Shown: positions 49,175 to 62,127 of the stretch, in pieces
How positions within the stretch are numbered: the first letter of the stretch is position 1
How the letters are laid out: each line of letters starts with the position of its first letter
Origin: Motacilla alba alba
Taxonomy: Eukaryota > Chordata > Aves > Passeriformes > Motacillidae
DNA length: 64,000 nt
Direction: 5' to 3'
NCBI RefSeq assembly: GCF_015832195.1
Contig: NC_052031.1
Span: forward strand, 7,069,850-7,133,849
Made by a program: the position numbers and the translations under genes
The notes under the pieces: model-generated
What the model was told of the DNA's origin: nothing
What the model saw: only the letters and a program-made list of their open reading frames with translations
Database searches by the model: none

Positions 49175-52100
49175 GGTAACAAGACCCCTTATCAGTCCTA
49201 TCACTGCCTGGAAAAGGATAACAGAGAGATTTGTTGGATTTTCACTGTGCTCCTTTGGTTTTCTGGCAATAATCCAAGCTCAAAGGATTTGAAAGAACCT
49301 GGAAAAGGGGATATTTCTTGCTTGGGCAAGAAAGTCTGAGCAGCCCAGCTCAGCAGGACCACAAAAACACACCTACCCTTGCTTCCACACCAGGTCCTGC
49401 TGTGCATGCTAGTTAATCCAGCTCTGCCTCCTGATTTATGGTCTCAGCTCTGCACAGCAACTTTGCTCCTACCAGCCCATGGTGTTGAAGCTGTCCCTTG
49501 CATTTGCACGATGAAGGCCCACGACTGCACTGACTGCATGAATTTGGTGCTGAATGATGGTGCTCTCTCTCATTAAGAGAACTGTTCATTATGCACAGTG
49601 CAGCTTTTGTAGCTTGGCTGAAATCTCGTGTAAAGTGCACTTTTATAAACTCAGATAGTCCCAAAGCAATTCTGGACAAGGGAGGAGGAAACACAGACAC
49701 ACAGGCATCACAGGTCTTGCAATATCCCAAGATGCTACAGTGTCCTTGGCAAAGCTGGGTGCAGAGCCCAGTGTCCTTGCCTCAGGCCAGGACAATGGAT
49801 CCGAGGCAAATTTCTCCTTTTAAATTAACATTGCTATTCATGTCTTTCCTTCAAAAATGAAGCAGCTTATTCACCACTTCCCAGCATTCAGCTGGTAAGC
49901 TGAATAAACCTGAAAAGCCTCCCCAGTCCAGAACAGAACAACTGCTGATTTGAGATCCAGCTTTGTCTCAATCTGACTCCAGATTCCACATGGCTCTTAC
50001 ACTACTAATTTAAAACTCCCTTTTTAAAAAATAGCTATGAAAACTGTCAAATGATAGTGATTCTGCAGTTTTCCCAAACTGCCAAACAGCCCAGCAAAAT
50101 CCTTTTGGAGTATTTTTTATGAGTGTGCTTCATTTTGCATGAAGACTCTCTGGGTATTTTGAAATAAAAGGATGAGCATATTGATGGGTGATCAAAATGA
50201 GGTCAGTGATGACTAACATAGGAGTCTTCAAAGAGCCGGTCCCATGCTCCACAGCTGCTGCACTACAATGCTCAATCACTCAGCTGCTCTCACTCCTGGG
50301 GTGCACTATGGACTTGGGAAGCAGCACTTGGCATCCTGAGCTGCATTTGGGTTTTGCCTCAGAGGACGTTAGGAGCAGTGTCACCTGCAAGCACTTTAAT
50401 TTGCTTATGAACACGAGATAGGGTGCAACTCCTGGCAAGGACCGGCAGAGCAAAAAATGCTGGAAAGCAAGAGGACAAGCAGCAGATGGAAGGAAAGCAG
50501 GTCTGCCTGATCTGTGAGACGGCAGATATGTGGTATTTCAGTGGCACTGCAGCTCTCCAAGGCTGCGGGCTTGTAGTCCCTTTGGGTTTGCCACCCTGCT
50601 CAGTCTCGTACCTGCTACTCAAACAGCAGCCTGGCTGCACCAAAGCAAATAGTGGCTGAGAATGAAAGAGGAAAGCACATCCCACAAAAGAATGCATGAG
50701 TGAAAGGATTTGGTGAAGACCTTTCCTTTGAAAAAAACTTCAGAGAAAATCCCAAGAGGCCATCCAAATATACTCATCCCTAAAACACAACAAACTTGTG
50801 AGACACGAGAGCAAATGCCCCATTGGGAAAACTTACGACTACTCTGTATTAATATCAATTAATCTCAGGAGACCTGCAAGGTGTCTGGAGCCCTGTTAGA
50901 GGAGATGGGGACTCTTGAACGAATTCCAGGATAATGAGATCCTCTGAGAGTTGGGTGAGTGAAATGAAAAGGGATGCGGTAAACCAGCGTTATCAGCTTT
51001 GACAGAAATTAGCTCTGCCCACCCTTGAGCATTCACAAACCATTTCAGCACCACGCACACTGTATTCCCTCCTGCACTTCCCTTGGCCAGGTTTCATTTA
51101 ATTCCAACCCTCCCAAGCCTGATACAAGAGGGAGGAGAAGCTCTAATGGTTTTCATGTCTTTCCCATCTACAGTTAATGGTTAAGACATTATCCATGTGT
51201 ATTAATAAGTGAGAGACAATGGCATAGGCTGAAGGTGAGGTGGGTGGAAGATGGTCCTGGGCAATCCTAGACCTCTGCAGTGCAAATGGATTCATCTTTC
51301 CTGGTCACCCCCAGCTACTGATAGGAAAGACTTTATGTATGAACTTCTTGCTCTGTGTTTGAGCTGTAAGATGAGATGGATCAGAGGAATGAGTTTGTGC
51401 TTGTAAACCATCTGCGGGTAAGGATGTGATTAATTCTGCTATTATACATTCTCCCACTCGGGATGGCAGTGGATTATTCCTTGGAGCCAGTGCTGATCAC
51501 CAGCACCCAGCAGAGGACCAAGGCTTAATTTCCTCTGGCTGGTTTTGTGTTCACAGGGGGATCATCCTCATGGCTTATCCTTGCAATGTGACTCCTTGGC
51601 AAAGCCAAGGGCAGCACTTGAACCTGAGGCTTTCACATCAAGACAACCAAACCAACCCTTTATGACCCATGGATGTAAGCAGTGCAAGGACAGCATCTCC
51701 AGGCTGGGGTGCCTTTGAAGCTTTTTGCTGAGGCTGGATAATGAAGGCCATAGATGGGAAGGGCTTTGGCCAGGATGTCCCTGCAAAAAGGGCTCCTCAC
51801 CCATTCCAGGACATTCAGGCACCATGGTGTACAACAACATACAGAAAAAGCCCCGGGTGCAGCCCCCTCCCAGGTTGCACAGACTATGGCTATTTACACT
51901 GGCTCTTTCACAGGAATCTGGGATCTCAGTTCTGTGCTATATTTAGGCTGCAAAACTACTGATATTTTTTCTGTCGTTGGCCTTTGACACACAAGTGTAT
52001 TTTCTGAGAGGGAAAATTTCAGCTCTTGACTAAGTGGTGGGAAAATACAACCCCCAGAAATGTTAAATTTTCTAAAACTGGAGCCAGGAGTTAGGAGCTG

Positions 52101-53885
52101 ACAAGGGGAGTTTACATTATAAATACAGTCTGTTGGCTGAGCCAAATGTTTAAGGCAGCCGGGTGTCGGAGACCCACGGTCTGGGCTAGCAGGACTCAGC
52201 TGGCTCCTGACACTTAGGACATCCTGATTATTTACATTTCAGCTTTTACCATAAGAGGAAGGAGAGCTGTTAAGAGCTGATTATCGTGGGATGAAGAGGA
52301 AAGAAGTTGAAACTGGGACACAGACCGTTAGTGAAATATGTTGTCTGCAAAGCAACGACTTCTGTTTAGGAAAAAAAGAAGAAAAAAGTTCCACTTCCAG
52401 ATTCCCAGTCCGAGTGTGCTGCAGGACTGGGATCCAAGGGGAAAAGATTTCTGAGAAAATGGCTTGAATGAAAGAATCCCTTTGTAGGAGGTTATGACTG
52501 ATAAATTACAAGAATGTTTGTGATATGATATAATAGTGGCAATTAAAAGACATTTCAGATGACGAATGCCTGAGAATATGCGATGCACTGAACTTCCCAG
52601 AACCTCTCTTTTCTGAGATGAACACTGGCTCTATTCTCACTTTAATTAGAAATTACCCAACTCCTGTGCTGTTTATTCCCCTTCCTCCTTCTCTACCTCC
52701 TCATCCCAGTGGCTGCTCTGATATAATTTGTCTGGCACAAACGGTTCCTCATTTGCAGTCTGGTTTTGAAAAACCCCTGATTGATCACCTGAGGTTTTGC
52801 AAAGCCCAGCTCAGCCTGTAGCCCTGATGATACTCAAAGTTGTTGTCTCAGCTGTGGCTGTGCACATGAGGACCTGCATGATTCTAGGCTCCTGTGGCTG
52901 TGGGGTTCTAAATAATATTAATAAAAAAACATTAAAAAAAAGAAGAAAAAGCAGAGGTCAACCCAAGTACAGCAACTTACAGTAACATAAAGATTCCCAG
53001 CCCTCAATGAGGTCTCTCTTCACCATGAGCTGCCTCTTTACGGGCATGGAAGTGACAGTACAAATATGCTAAGCCCCTGAACGCAGAGGGGTTAAGATCA
53101 GGCCTCGTGGAAGTGGAGCAAAGCAGGTTTGCAGTGACTGTAAACCCCACATTCCTGCCCTCCTGGAGGCGTATGAAAGCCCCTCAAATCCCAGTGTTCA
53201 GCAGCTCCAGCAGCACAGTGACCAGTGAAGTTGGTGAGTAACTGCACACAACGGGGCCTGCAAGTTATGCAATGCTGCAGACGGGGGGTGACTCCTGCCA
53301 GGTGCTGGACAGACTTTAATCCCCATTGGGGGGTAGATGGAAGTTCAGAGCATGGAGGAATTTGACCTTGGATAACTTCTTGTAGCTGGGACTTAGCACT
53401 GGCTGCCATGCAGATCTCTTCTCCAAGAGATCTTTGTCAGCTGTTTTGGAGTCTCAGTGGACTCACATGGTTAAAAAAAAGGCACCTTCTGAACTGAAAG
53501 GAGAGGAAGGAAAAAAGGCAGGGTTTAAAACCCCATATTTCCCTCCAGATTGGGCTCATAAGATTCAAATTTAGGAAAACAACAACCCTCCTCTACTATG
53601 AGCTCACTTGAACACATGCAGTGCATGGGAGATTTAAATGAAGAGTCTTTTAGATGAATCAAAAGGAGTGGACACTAAAAATATGAAATTTATATTTAAG
53701 CTTAAGAAGTAATTAATGCGCAAATGTTGCCTGTAGCCACTTGTGACTGAGTGTCAAAGGTGCATGGGTTTATCCTCCTCAATCCAACCTGGGAAGGACA
53801 GAGGGAACAATGGAGAGGCAAGCCATCCCTCAACTTCAGTGCCTTCTGGTATTTACACTTGGATGGCTTTCAGAGCCTTTTTTCT

Positions 53886-53889
<4 letters not shown>

Positions 53890-53916
<27 letters not shown>
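53890..53916. repeat. T27 homopolymer
   Basis: Twenty-seven T residues after TTTTTTCTGTTC (poly-A on the FRMD4 strand). The minus-strand sequence running into it shows no recognised retroposed gene. Confidence 0.9.
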
Positions 53917-56900
53917 GCTATCACAGAAGAGTCATCTTTGGAGTGCCTAATTTGGCCTGGTTTTTCCCCCAGAACTCCCATGGCCAAGAGCTCCTGTTTA
54001 TCTCTGAACAATTGGGTGCTGTTGGCTGGGTGTGAAGAGAGTTTCTGCAAGAGCACAGATGATTCATGGCAGCCTCTTGGGTGCAGCTGCAAACACAGGC
54101 AGGGCAGGATTAGCTCAATGGCCCCAGTCAGCTCCACCTTTGCTCCAGGAGAACATCTGAAGGAAATGGCATCCCTTGCACAAGGACTTCGGAGGGGCCT
54201 CAAAGGCATGTTGGAAACAGTGAAGGAAAAAGCCTTCTTTTCCCATGATCATCTTCTCTTATGCAAGAGAAGGCACATGTGGAAGCCTGATGGGACTGGA
54301 CCTGTTCTGGGGCTACTCTGAGCTGTATATTCAAGATGGATTTCTCTTTGAGGCAGAAGAGGTCAAACCAAACAAAAAGTGCTGCTGGCAAAACTCCCTG
54401 CTGTTTTCAATTACTTTAGAGGTTTGAAGTGTTCACAAATGTCTCTCTGGGGAAGCCAAGCTCTTTACCAAAAGCAGGTTCCTGGGGGCCTGTCCCAGTG
54501 CAGAGCATGTTGTGGTAACTCCAGCAGCTGAAGCTTGATGACTCGAGCAGAACTGCTGGGCACTGTCCTGACAGTTGCTGACCTTCCTTCAGGCTTCCAG
54601 AATTTTCCACCCAGGCCTTTGATGACATATATTTAATCAGAACAGCATGACTGAGCTCTAGGTCACAGGACTGTGGGTGTTTAATACTTGAGCATGCAGT
54701 TGGGTTTAGCAGTCTCAGCTCTTTCTGGTCTCCACACAAAGGGCTTGGCACCTCTACAGAATGACTTGCACAAGATGCCTATCTTGGAAGGAATCAGCAT
54801 GGATGAATTACCTAATTTATGATTACTAAAGGAACAGAAGATGCATCCCATCTCATGATTCTAGACACTGAGCAGAAAATAGCTAAGCCCAGGAAGAAGC
54901 AGTTCAGACTTGGCTTCTCAAACCCAGGGGATCAAAAAATACTTCCCTCGCTTTGCTGTAAGATGCATTTTTGTTATAAGCAGGGTGAACTGCTGGAGAT
55001 TGTCTCAGCTGAGACAGCTTATATTCCCTGTGGAGAGCACAGTTTTTATCCCTTGCAGACTAAAGCAAAGATGGTGCAGGAACACCCAAGTCATTGGTGG
55101 TGGACTTAAGAGAGCTCAGCTTTGGGACAGACTCAGACCCACCCTGTGTAGGATCAATTCAGCATTGCTTGTGTCTGCTCAAGCTGGTGGCCCCTATAAG
55201 CTGCACTGGCAATCCTAACCCATTAGTGGGGTGGATTTAACACCATGAAGGACTTTTCCCATGTTCCAAAGAGGGCAGCCAAACTCCTCTCCCATGAACA
55301 GCCTGGAATTGAGGTTGAGCGTTTCCCACAGGGAGGCAGCTTGGAAGAATTCACAGTGCAGCAAACCAAGGCCAAGTACACCTCCTCTTTTAAGAGGCTG
55401 CTGTATTTATTGAACAAAAAAAAGCTCAGTCATGAGACTTGACCATTCAGTCTCCTCCTACCACCCATAAAAGTTCATGCAAAGACAAATAGGAGAGTCA
55501 ATATTGATTTAAGGTCCCCTTCATTTCTTAGCAGCACTGGACGAGCTGCAGCCCATGAAAAACACCAGAGGGTTGTGTTTGTTAATAATAAGTGAGCACA
55601 AGCCCCAGCCTGGTGCAGCTCTATGTTGGCCCCCCAGGGGCTATGGTGGGGCTGGTGGCAGTGGCACAGATCCCACCAGACTGTCCCAGCCCTTCCCAGC
55701 CCCACAAAGGCAGGGGAAGTCAGTATCAAATGCTGAAGGCAACTTTATAGTGTGCTATAAGAATACCTGGGGGTGGGAACTTAGCGAGCCCTCTTGTGCT
55801 TTCTTCATAGACAACTTGAATGGAAATGGCTTGAGGTTTCCCCACAGACTCTTTTCTTTTTCTTTTTTTTCTGTCTGTTGGATATGATTTCTGGCAAAAA
55901 TGAATTGTTAGCATTTGCATTTCCCCTCCTCTCACTGTCTAACCCTCTTTGCTTCTGCCTGTAATGAAGATGGGGTGAGAAACTCTGCAAGCCACAAGTT
56001 CCAGAGCTGCCTTTGGAAACACATGAGGCTCATTAGGCCTTTCTGCAGCTCTGAGTGGATAGTTATTTTTCCCTCACCTTTTTTTTTTTGGTGTGATTTT
56101 GGTTCATTGTTGTTGGTTTGGGTGTTTTCATTGCTCTCTCTTTTTTCCCCCTAAGAGCAGCAGTTCAAATCTCATAAATGCTTAAATATGTAGCAATAAA
56201 GTTTGAGAAGTCTCCAGGGCAGCTCCAGAGACTGTGGACTAGATCAGCAAAGAGTGCTGGGGAAAAGAAGTCATAGCTGCCTCTCCACAAAACTGGAAAT
56301 TGGGCAGACTGCAAGCCCAGGGCCTGGAGCCTCCTGAACCCCAGCAGCACTGGGGCATGACAACGTTCTGAGAACAGTGGCCAGCAAAGAGCCCTTCGTG
56401 CTCAGCTCCATGGGGCACCCACCTCCACCACTGTCCTTACGAGCAGAAAGTCAGCAGCCCCACTGAAAACCCCTCTGCCCAGCAGCAGAAGAGAAAGGAT
56501 CTGGGTTTGCTGTCTTTAAGGGAGTCAGAAACAGCTCCAGCTAGAATCTGAGACCTGAACAAAGTCCCATGCTCTCTACTTTAGTTCATTAGTTAACTAA
56601 GTGAATTTTGTAGGCTCTTTTCCCCTGCCCACCCAGCACTCCCACATGCCTAATCCCCCATTTCCTCAGCCTTCATCGTGCTGGAGCTGACTAGATTAAT
56701 GGGAAATGTTAATATGTCAGGCCTGGAAGGAAAGCAAAGAGCTGGTTATGTTTGAATTCCACATTAATCTACTTGGTGATGAAGCTATAAATCAAAACCT
56801 GGAAATTTTGCCAATCTGAAATGATGTGTTTAACATTTCAGCCCTTTCCTTCCTCCCTCTTGCCCAAAATTGCTTTGCAGCCTTTTACAGCAGCAGGGCA

Positions 56901-57293
56901 GGCGTGCAAAATGCTGCTTTTTCTCCTGAATCTTTAACTGTGCCTAAATATGAGATGTCTTCAAGGCAACCAGGTGAAGAATGATGCTGAAACAAGAATG
57001 GAATTTCCAAACTGTTCCTTTCTAAGGAGGAAGGCCATGTTTCCTCTCAGGGTACATGGGGTTGTGGGGATGTCTCAGATCCCACCATGAAGTGGAAACA
57101 CTCTGTCCCTTTTTTGATGCACTACAGGCTGCCAGCAAAACACCAGGTGAATGGGGGAGAACCCTCAAAACCCTCCAGGTCAACTTCCCAGTGCCCATGG
57201 CAGCTGGGGGAAAAGCCATTAGCACCCCATGGCCAGCAGTGTGAATGCACCTGAGGTGCATTCTCCTCTGGGAAAATTATAGGATCTGGACAG

Positions 57294-57531
57294 TAGAATC
57301 ACAGAATGCTTTGGAAAGAAGCTCAAAGATCCTCTTGTGCCAACCCCCCTGCCATGAGCAAGGACACCTCCCACCAGCCCAGGCTGCTCTGAGTCCCATC
57401 CAGCCTGGACTCAAACACTTCCAGGGATGGGGCATCCACCACTTCTCTGGGCAGTCTGTTCCAGTGCCTCAGTGCCCTAGTGAAGGATTAATTCTTAATA
57501 TACAACAATTTCTTCCTAACAGCCAAAATTA
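57294..57531 (-). mobile_element. CR1 LINE 3' end fragment with a small internal insertion
   Basis: Reverse-complement CR1 tail (GAATCACAGAATGCTTTGG), then TCAAACACTTCCAGGGATGG, GCATCCACCACTTCTCTGGG and CAGTCTGTTCCAGTGCCTC. Roughly 20 bases of AT-rich sequence interrupt the usual GTGAAG...AATTTCTTCCTAAC segment near 57484-57507. 5'-truncated and diverged. Confidence 0.93.
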
Positions 57532-60500
57532 AACTATTTACTAAAGTATAGAATATTCTGTGAATTTCCATATTGCCAGCACAGCAAAAGCTCTTTCCTC
57601 TTCCTCATTTTAGATCAGCACCCAGCCCCAAAATTCTACATCCCACCCCCTTCCTTAATTCCATGGCCTGTAACTGGACATCTGGGGAGCAAGGAGGTAC
57701 TGCAGACAATTCTGCACTTTTGCCCATAACCTGAAGGAATTTAATCTGATTCTGCCTCAGTTTCTATAGCAGTAAAATTACTTAACTGTCTTTCCAAGCA
57801 CTTGGTGGATAAGAAGCAGAGTGTAAAAAGTGCACATTGTCTACAGAGAGTGAGGAATTAAATGTCTGTGAGTGGTATCCATTGAGAGATGGCTCTGCAT
57901 CCAGTGGTCTGCCTCTCACTTGGTAGGAGCAGTTGGTGGGATTTTAAACAGTTGAGACACATAAACACATTTTTACTGTAGATGTAGGTCCTGCACTGCC
58001 TAATGTTCTTTGACATTGCACAGGCATAGCTGGGAAACTAAAACATTTGTTGATGGATTTGGAGATTAAATAAATAGTGAATTATCTTCAGGATGTTAAA
58101 ATGCAGAACTGACTGCTTATCCCATAATAATAAGCCAGCCCTCCCCCAGTACATCTTGAAATGTGAGTATCTCTGCAAAAGCAGGCACTGTGTTAGTTCA
58201 CAGGGCCATTTGTTTAGTAGGTCAGAGCAGTCAGACATCTGGGCATTGGTAAAAATACATCCGACAGCTCGGTGACATCTTGCACAACTGACTGTCTGAG
58301 AGCCCTGCCTGGAAGTTTATTATTTGTTCATCTCCTTTTTCAAATGAATTCCAATCATGCAGTCAGACAACCACACAGTGGATCACAAAACACAATTAAA
58401 ATATAGCAAACATTAATTACAATTAAAATATAATAATTGGTGACTACTAGCCCCACTGAAAACAGATCAAGGCAAGAGGTTTGTTTCAGACTGGGCAGAC
58501 AAATGTGTCCCTGGGAATCACAGCAGACTTGGGGGAGGATTTATTTGCCAGGAAAGAAATGCAGTCTGAGACAGATGATGGTATTCTTCAGGGTACCAAA
58601 AGCCTCTAGCCCTCAGTACTGCTCAGATGGCCTGAGTACCAAAGCATTGCTTACAGACAGTGAAAAATGGAGTCACTCAGCATCCCTGAGACAAATACAG
58701 TCTGGAGACCAAGAATGAAGGAACAATTTTCTGATTGTTTTAACCTATTTTATAACAACCACTGCTCAGAGTGCAGCTTGAGCAAGTCCAGACTTCCAAA
58801 TGCTGTGTCAGACTGGATTTGAACACTGAAATGTTTCAGATCCCACTCTAACCACTGCAGCCAGCATCACCCCAAAACTTTGTTTCATCTAAAGCATTGG
58901 TGCTGATTTTCTGAGAGCAAAGAAAGTAAAGCCTCTCATCATAAATAAGGGAATTACACTGATTATGTTGATGCCTGGAGCTTGTTTTGATTCCAAGAAC
59001 CCACTGCCTTTTGTATTGGTAGTAAATCTGTACCCTCTGTACAATGTTGTCTTAGATTTTTGTATTTTGTAGATGGGACAGTAGAAGGTAATTGGCAAGC
59101 TTTGGGATGTTTGTGTGGTGGAGACAACAGACTAGGGCAAGGATACAAAAAAATTATCTAAGTCAGAGCCATACCTGAACAGCCATGATCCTGGCTGGTG
59201 GAGGAGCTGAGTTCTCCCCAGTGTTGGGTGCCCAGCAGTGTGGGTCTTGCTCAGCCAGAACCTGGCTTTGGGCTACACTGCTGTGCTGCCCCCAACCCTG
59301 CTTCAGCAAAAGGCACCAGAACCAGAGATGCACTGAGATGGGATTAACTCAAAGGAAAACACAAAACATACTTTTCAGAGTATGAAAAAGCGTGGCTTAA
59401 TTTTACAAAGTTGATTAATGTTTCTCTTTAATGTTCCTTTTTAGGGTTTTTCTAGTCCTGGTACCAGGCAGAAGTCCTACACTGGTCTGCCTTGCTCTCA
59501 AGGTACAGTAGCAACCTTGGGATTAATATATAGTAACAACAAAAACTAGCACAGTCAAGAGCTTATTTGCTCATCTAAATAATCAGCAGTGGAAGTAGTT
59601 TCTGTCTCTGGGAAGTGATTAAACTGTCAGGCTTTCTGTCCAAGCAATACTCTGCTAAAATACCCTGCCAGCATTTAAATTGGACGATGCTGGCTACTGG
59701 GGGAAATGCTTTTAGGATTAATATCCATAAGTGCAGAGTTAGCTCTCAGCTCATGCTGGCTGCTAAGAACAATGCTGCTGCTGGAACTGCGCAGTGATGA
59801 GCTATGAGATGCCTTTTCCAACAAACCTCCACCCAGCAGCAATTCTCTTGGTACCTGACCCAGCATTTCAGATCCTCTCCAAAGAATTGCAAGCTCCTGG
59901 GCATTGACAAATAAAGTGACGTGGTTTTACTGAGCTTTTGCAGATGTTCACAGATTCTGTCTGAGAAACAAACAACTATTCAAGTCCATCCTGACCTGTG
60001 AGTGCCTTTCAGGCTACATTAATCCTTGTTTGGGTGGGAAGAGAGGCAGCTTTGCTGGTCCCATTTCATTGGTGACTCTGGCAAAGGGGAATAATATGCC
60101 AGCATCATGATATAATGCCATGGGGAATGTCTCAAGGCACGTGCATTTTGCAGTGGAAAAAGTGCACTTGTGGTTTGGTCAATGCTCACAGCAACATAAA
60201 TCTGCTGGGAGAACGCCAGTCCTGGGAGCCTCCACAGGCAGTGGCATCCCCTGATGCATGGGGCATAGTCTGGGATACACTATCAGTAATCAGAATCCGG
60301 ACACATCTGAAAAGCAACACCTTAGTTTTTGAGGATGATATTACATAGATGGAGGGTAAAAATGAGGTTCAGCATTGAGCCCTTTTGCTTCCCCTCCCCT
60401 TTCCCAGGCCCACATGAGCTGATTGGCTTCAGGTTCAGGTTCCTAAGACAAGCTGCAGTGAGAGGGTGGGGCAGCCCCACACCATAGGCAGCCTCTGCAC

Positions 60501-61895
60501 AGACTGACCTCTGAATTAAGCTCAGCCAAGAGTCAGCAGAGCCCAGGGAGGGCAGCGTGGTTCACTTGGAGCCATCCCAGTGGTGCATCTCAGGGGGGTT
60601 TCAAAGCCAAGCCCTGGGTAATGGGTTTGTGTTACTGGCTGTGGGTATCTTCTGGAGCAAACAAACACTTAAAATAAAAATGCTGCCCATGCTTGCTGAA
60701 CTCCAAAGACCATAAAATCTATTCCTGAAGTCTGCTGAAACCAGAGCATGATTTGAAGCTGGTTCAAAGTTTGCTGAAATTACTAAGAGCCCTGCCCTGG
60801 TCTCCCTCTAACCAACACACACAGTTTCTACAGGCTTTTAATTTGTTGCCTTTTGTATGACTTGGCTTCACACATGGAGACTTCCAAAGCACAGGAAAAG
60901 CAAAATACCAAGTAAAAGGGAGTAGCAGAAAATCCATTTTCCAAATGCAAATACCAATCAGTCACTCCAGCATCCGGCATTAGACAAATCTGTGGAGATG
61001 ATAAATATCATAACGGGCTTGTCCCCACAACAGAATAAACGTCTAGCCTCAGTTGTCTAAGGCTGATTTAAAATGCAGGCAAGCTGGTGGGTTTACATTG
61101 CAGCCTGGACTCACCTATGGACTGGAATGAGTTGCTTTTCAAAGTGACATTCAGGACTAGTTCCTTCTGTGCTGCTCAGTTTGTTTAACCCAGTTTAATC
61201 AGTCTCAGAAACACACACAGTTTATTAGAGCTGTGTCACTATACCTCAAGCTGTAAGCAGTTAGTGTAACTCTACAGAGAAGCCAGTCATCAAAGCCCCA
61301 AAGCTCTCTATACCACATAAACCATACATCAAGCAAACCAGAAATTGTAGGCAATCAGATGCCTGGGACTTTGCAAGATGAAGAAGTCAGAAGGCATTGC
61401 ACAAGTCACTTAGGGGTAATTAGTTATACTACAGTTGAAAACCCTCTGCAAATGCCCATTTTCCACAGATTAGGTGCCTTTAGGCACCCTTTCCTCTGGG
61501 TAAATTACAAATTATTCCTGTGCAGCTGTAGGGACAGCCTTAGGATGCAGAAAAACTAAAGTTGTACTTATGAATATAAAGTTCAAGGAAAGGGGATATA
61601 GCACATAGAACATTAATTTGCTTTCATTTATTCCCCCCCCCCCCCCCCCCCCCACTCTGTGGGAAGGAGAGTTTGGACCTGTGTTCCACCATAGGAGACC
61701 CCATCACCATCCTCCAAACCAAAAAATGTTTCTCCTGCCACACCTCCCCTGCCCACAGCGTCCCCTCTGTCCCACCGCTTGTGTAGGACCCAAAGGGGTT
61801 GCCAGGAACAGGACAGGACCCTGTGAGACTCCCAGGGGGTCTCTCCCCTTCAGCCTTGAGGTTTGGGGGTCTGGCCTGGTGTAGTGTTACCCTAC
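57532..61895. other. Intron directly downstream of the 62-kb leader exon, no further gene seen
   Basis: Starts on minus with the GTAGGG donor at 61895-61890 and the C21 (G21) tract near 61.64 kb. The remainder is unremarkable sequence with AT-rich patches near 58390-58440. No exon or non-CR1 repeat was recognised. Confidence 0.65.
61633..61653. repeat. C21 homopolymer
   Basis: Twenty-one uninterrupted C residues, G21 on the strand of the FRMD4 gene. It lies about 240 bases downstream of the donor of the 62-kb exon. Long poly-C/poly-G runs are rare, hard to sequence and able to form G-quadruplex; the exact length may be an assembly estimate. Confidence 0.9.
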
Positions 61896-62054
61896 CTGAT
61901 AAACGTCTCTGGAAATGCACCATGGCTTCAGCATGAGCTGCAGCACCCTCAGGTTCCCAAAGCGGCAAGTCCTCAGAGCGCGGGACGTCAGGCTCCACAC
62001 CAGGCTGTCCCAGCTGTAGAGCAGATCCTCAAAGCCAAAGAGCACAGCAGCCAT
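61896..62054 (-). CDS. FRMD4A: FRMD4-family alternative first coding exon, 53-residue N-terminal leader
   Basis: The ATG at 62054-62052 has a good context (G at -3 and at +4) and an in-frame TGA seven codons upstream (62075-62073). It opens 53 codons beginning MAAVLFGFEDLLYS and ending ISRDVYQ, then a CAG/GTAGGG donor at 61896/61895. If unspliced, the frame stops after two more codons, as expected for intron. Both this exon and the FERM-start exon at 13.3 kb are phase 0, so splicing gives DVYQ-MTEGRRC in frame. From memory, human FRMD4B has a leader of nearly the same length with an EDLL motif, a WxLT motif and a DVYQ end, which strongly supports an FRMD4 assignment. It also leaves FRMD4B possible, although the downstream exon reads as FRMD4A. 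The leader is rich in Leu, Trp and Arg, with no obvious signal peptide. There is no CpG island nearby, so a tissue-restricted promoter is my inference. Confidence 0.8.
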
Positions 62055-62127
62055 GCCAGCTGCCTGTGTGAATCACCCCAGATTCCCTGCTCCGAGGCAA
62101 CCAGCTAATCCCAAGGCGCCTTATGAA
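62055..62127 (-). other. 5' leader just upstream of the 62-kb coding exon, with a candidate splice acceptor
   Basis: On the minus strand this stretch precedes the ATG of the FRMD4 leader exon and has no other ATG. Its upstream end is a plausible acceptor (CTTTAACCTTGCAG, AG at 62129-62128), so the exon may be internal with a further noncoding exon beyond. Otherwise it is simply the 5' UTR of a promoter-proximal exon. No convincing TATA box was seen. A GGATTA/TAATCC homeobox-type (OTX-like) core lies inside. The choice between these readings cannot be made from sequence alone. Confidence 0.4.

Larger units (their letters stand above)
43371..57293. other. Intron with clustered simple repeats, no gene seen
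   Basis: This stretch holds the hairpin plus AAT run (45.8 kb), the 53-base minisatellite (46.8 kb), the telomere-like array (47.7 kb) and three poly-T runs (47.4, 49.2 and 53.9 kb). No coding exon was recognised. A region at about 56570-56840, with TTAGTTAACTAAG, TAGATTAATGGG and ACATTAATCTAC, is rich in homeobox-type ATTA cores and may be a conserved element. Confidence 0.65.
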
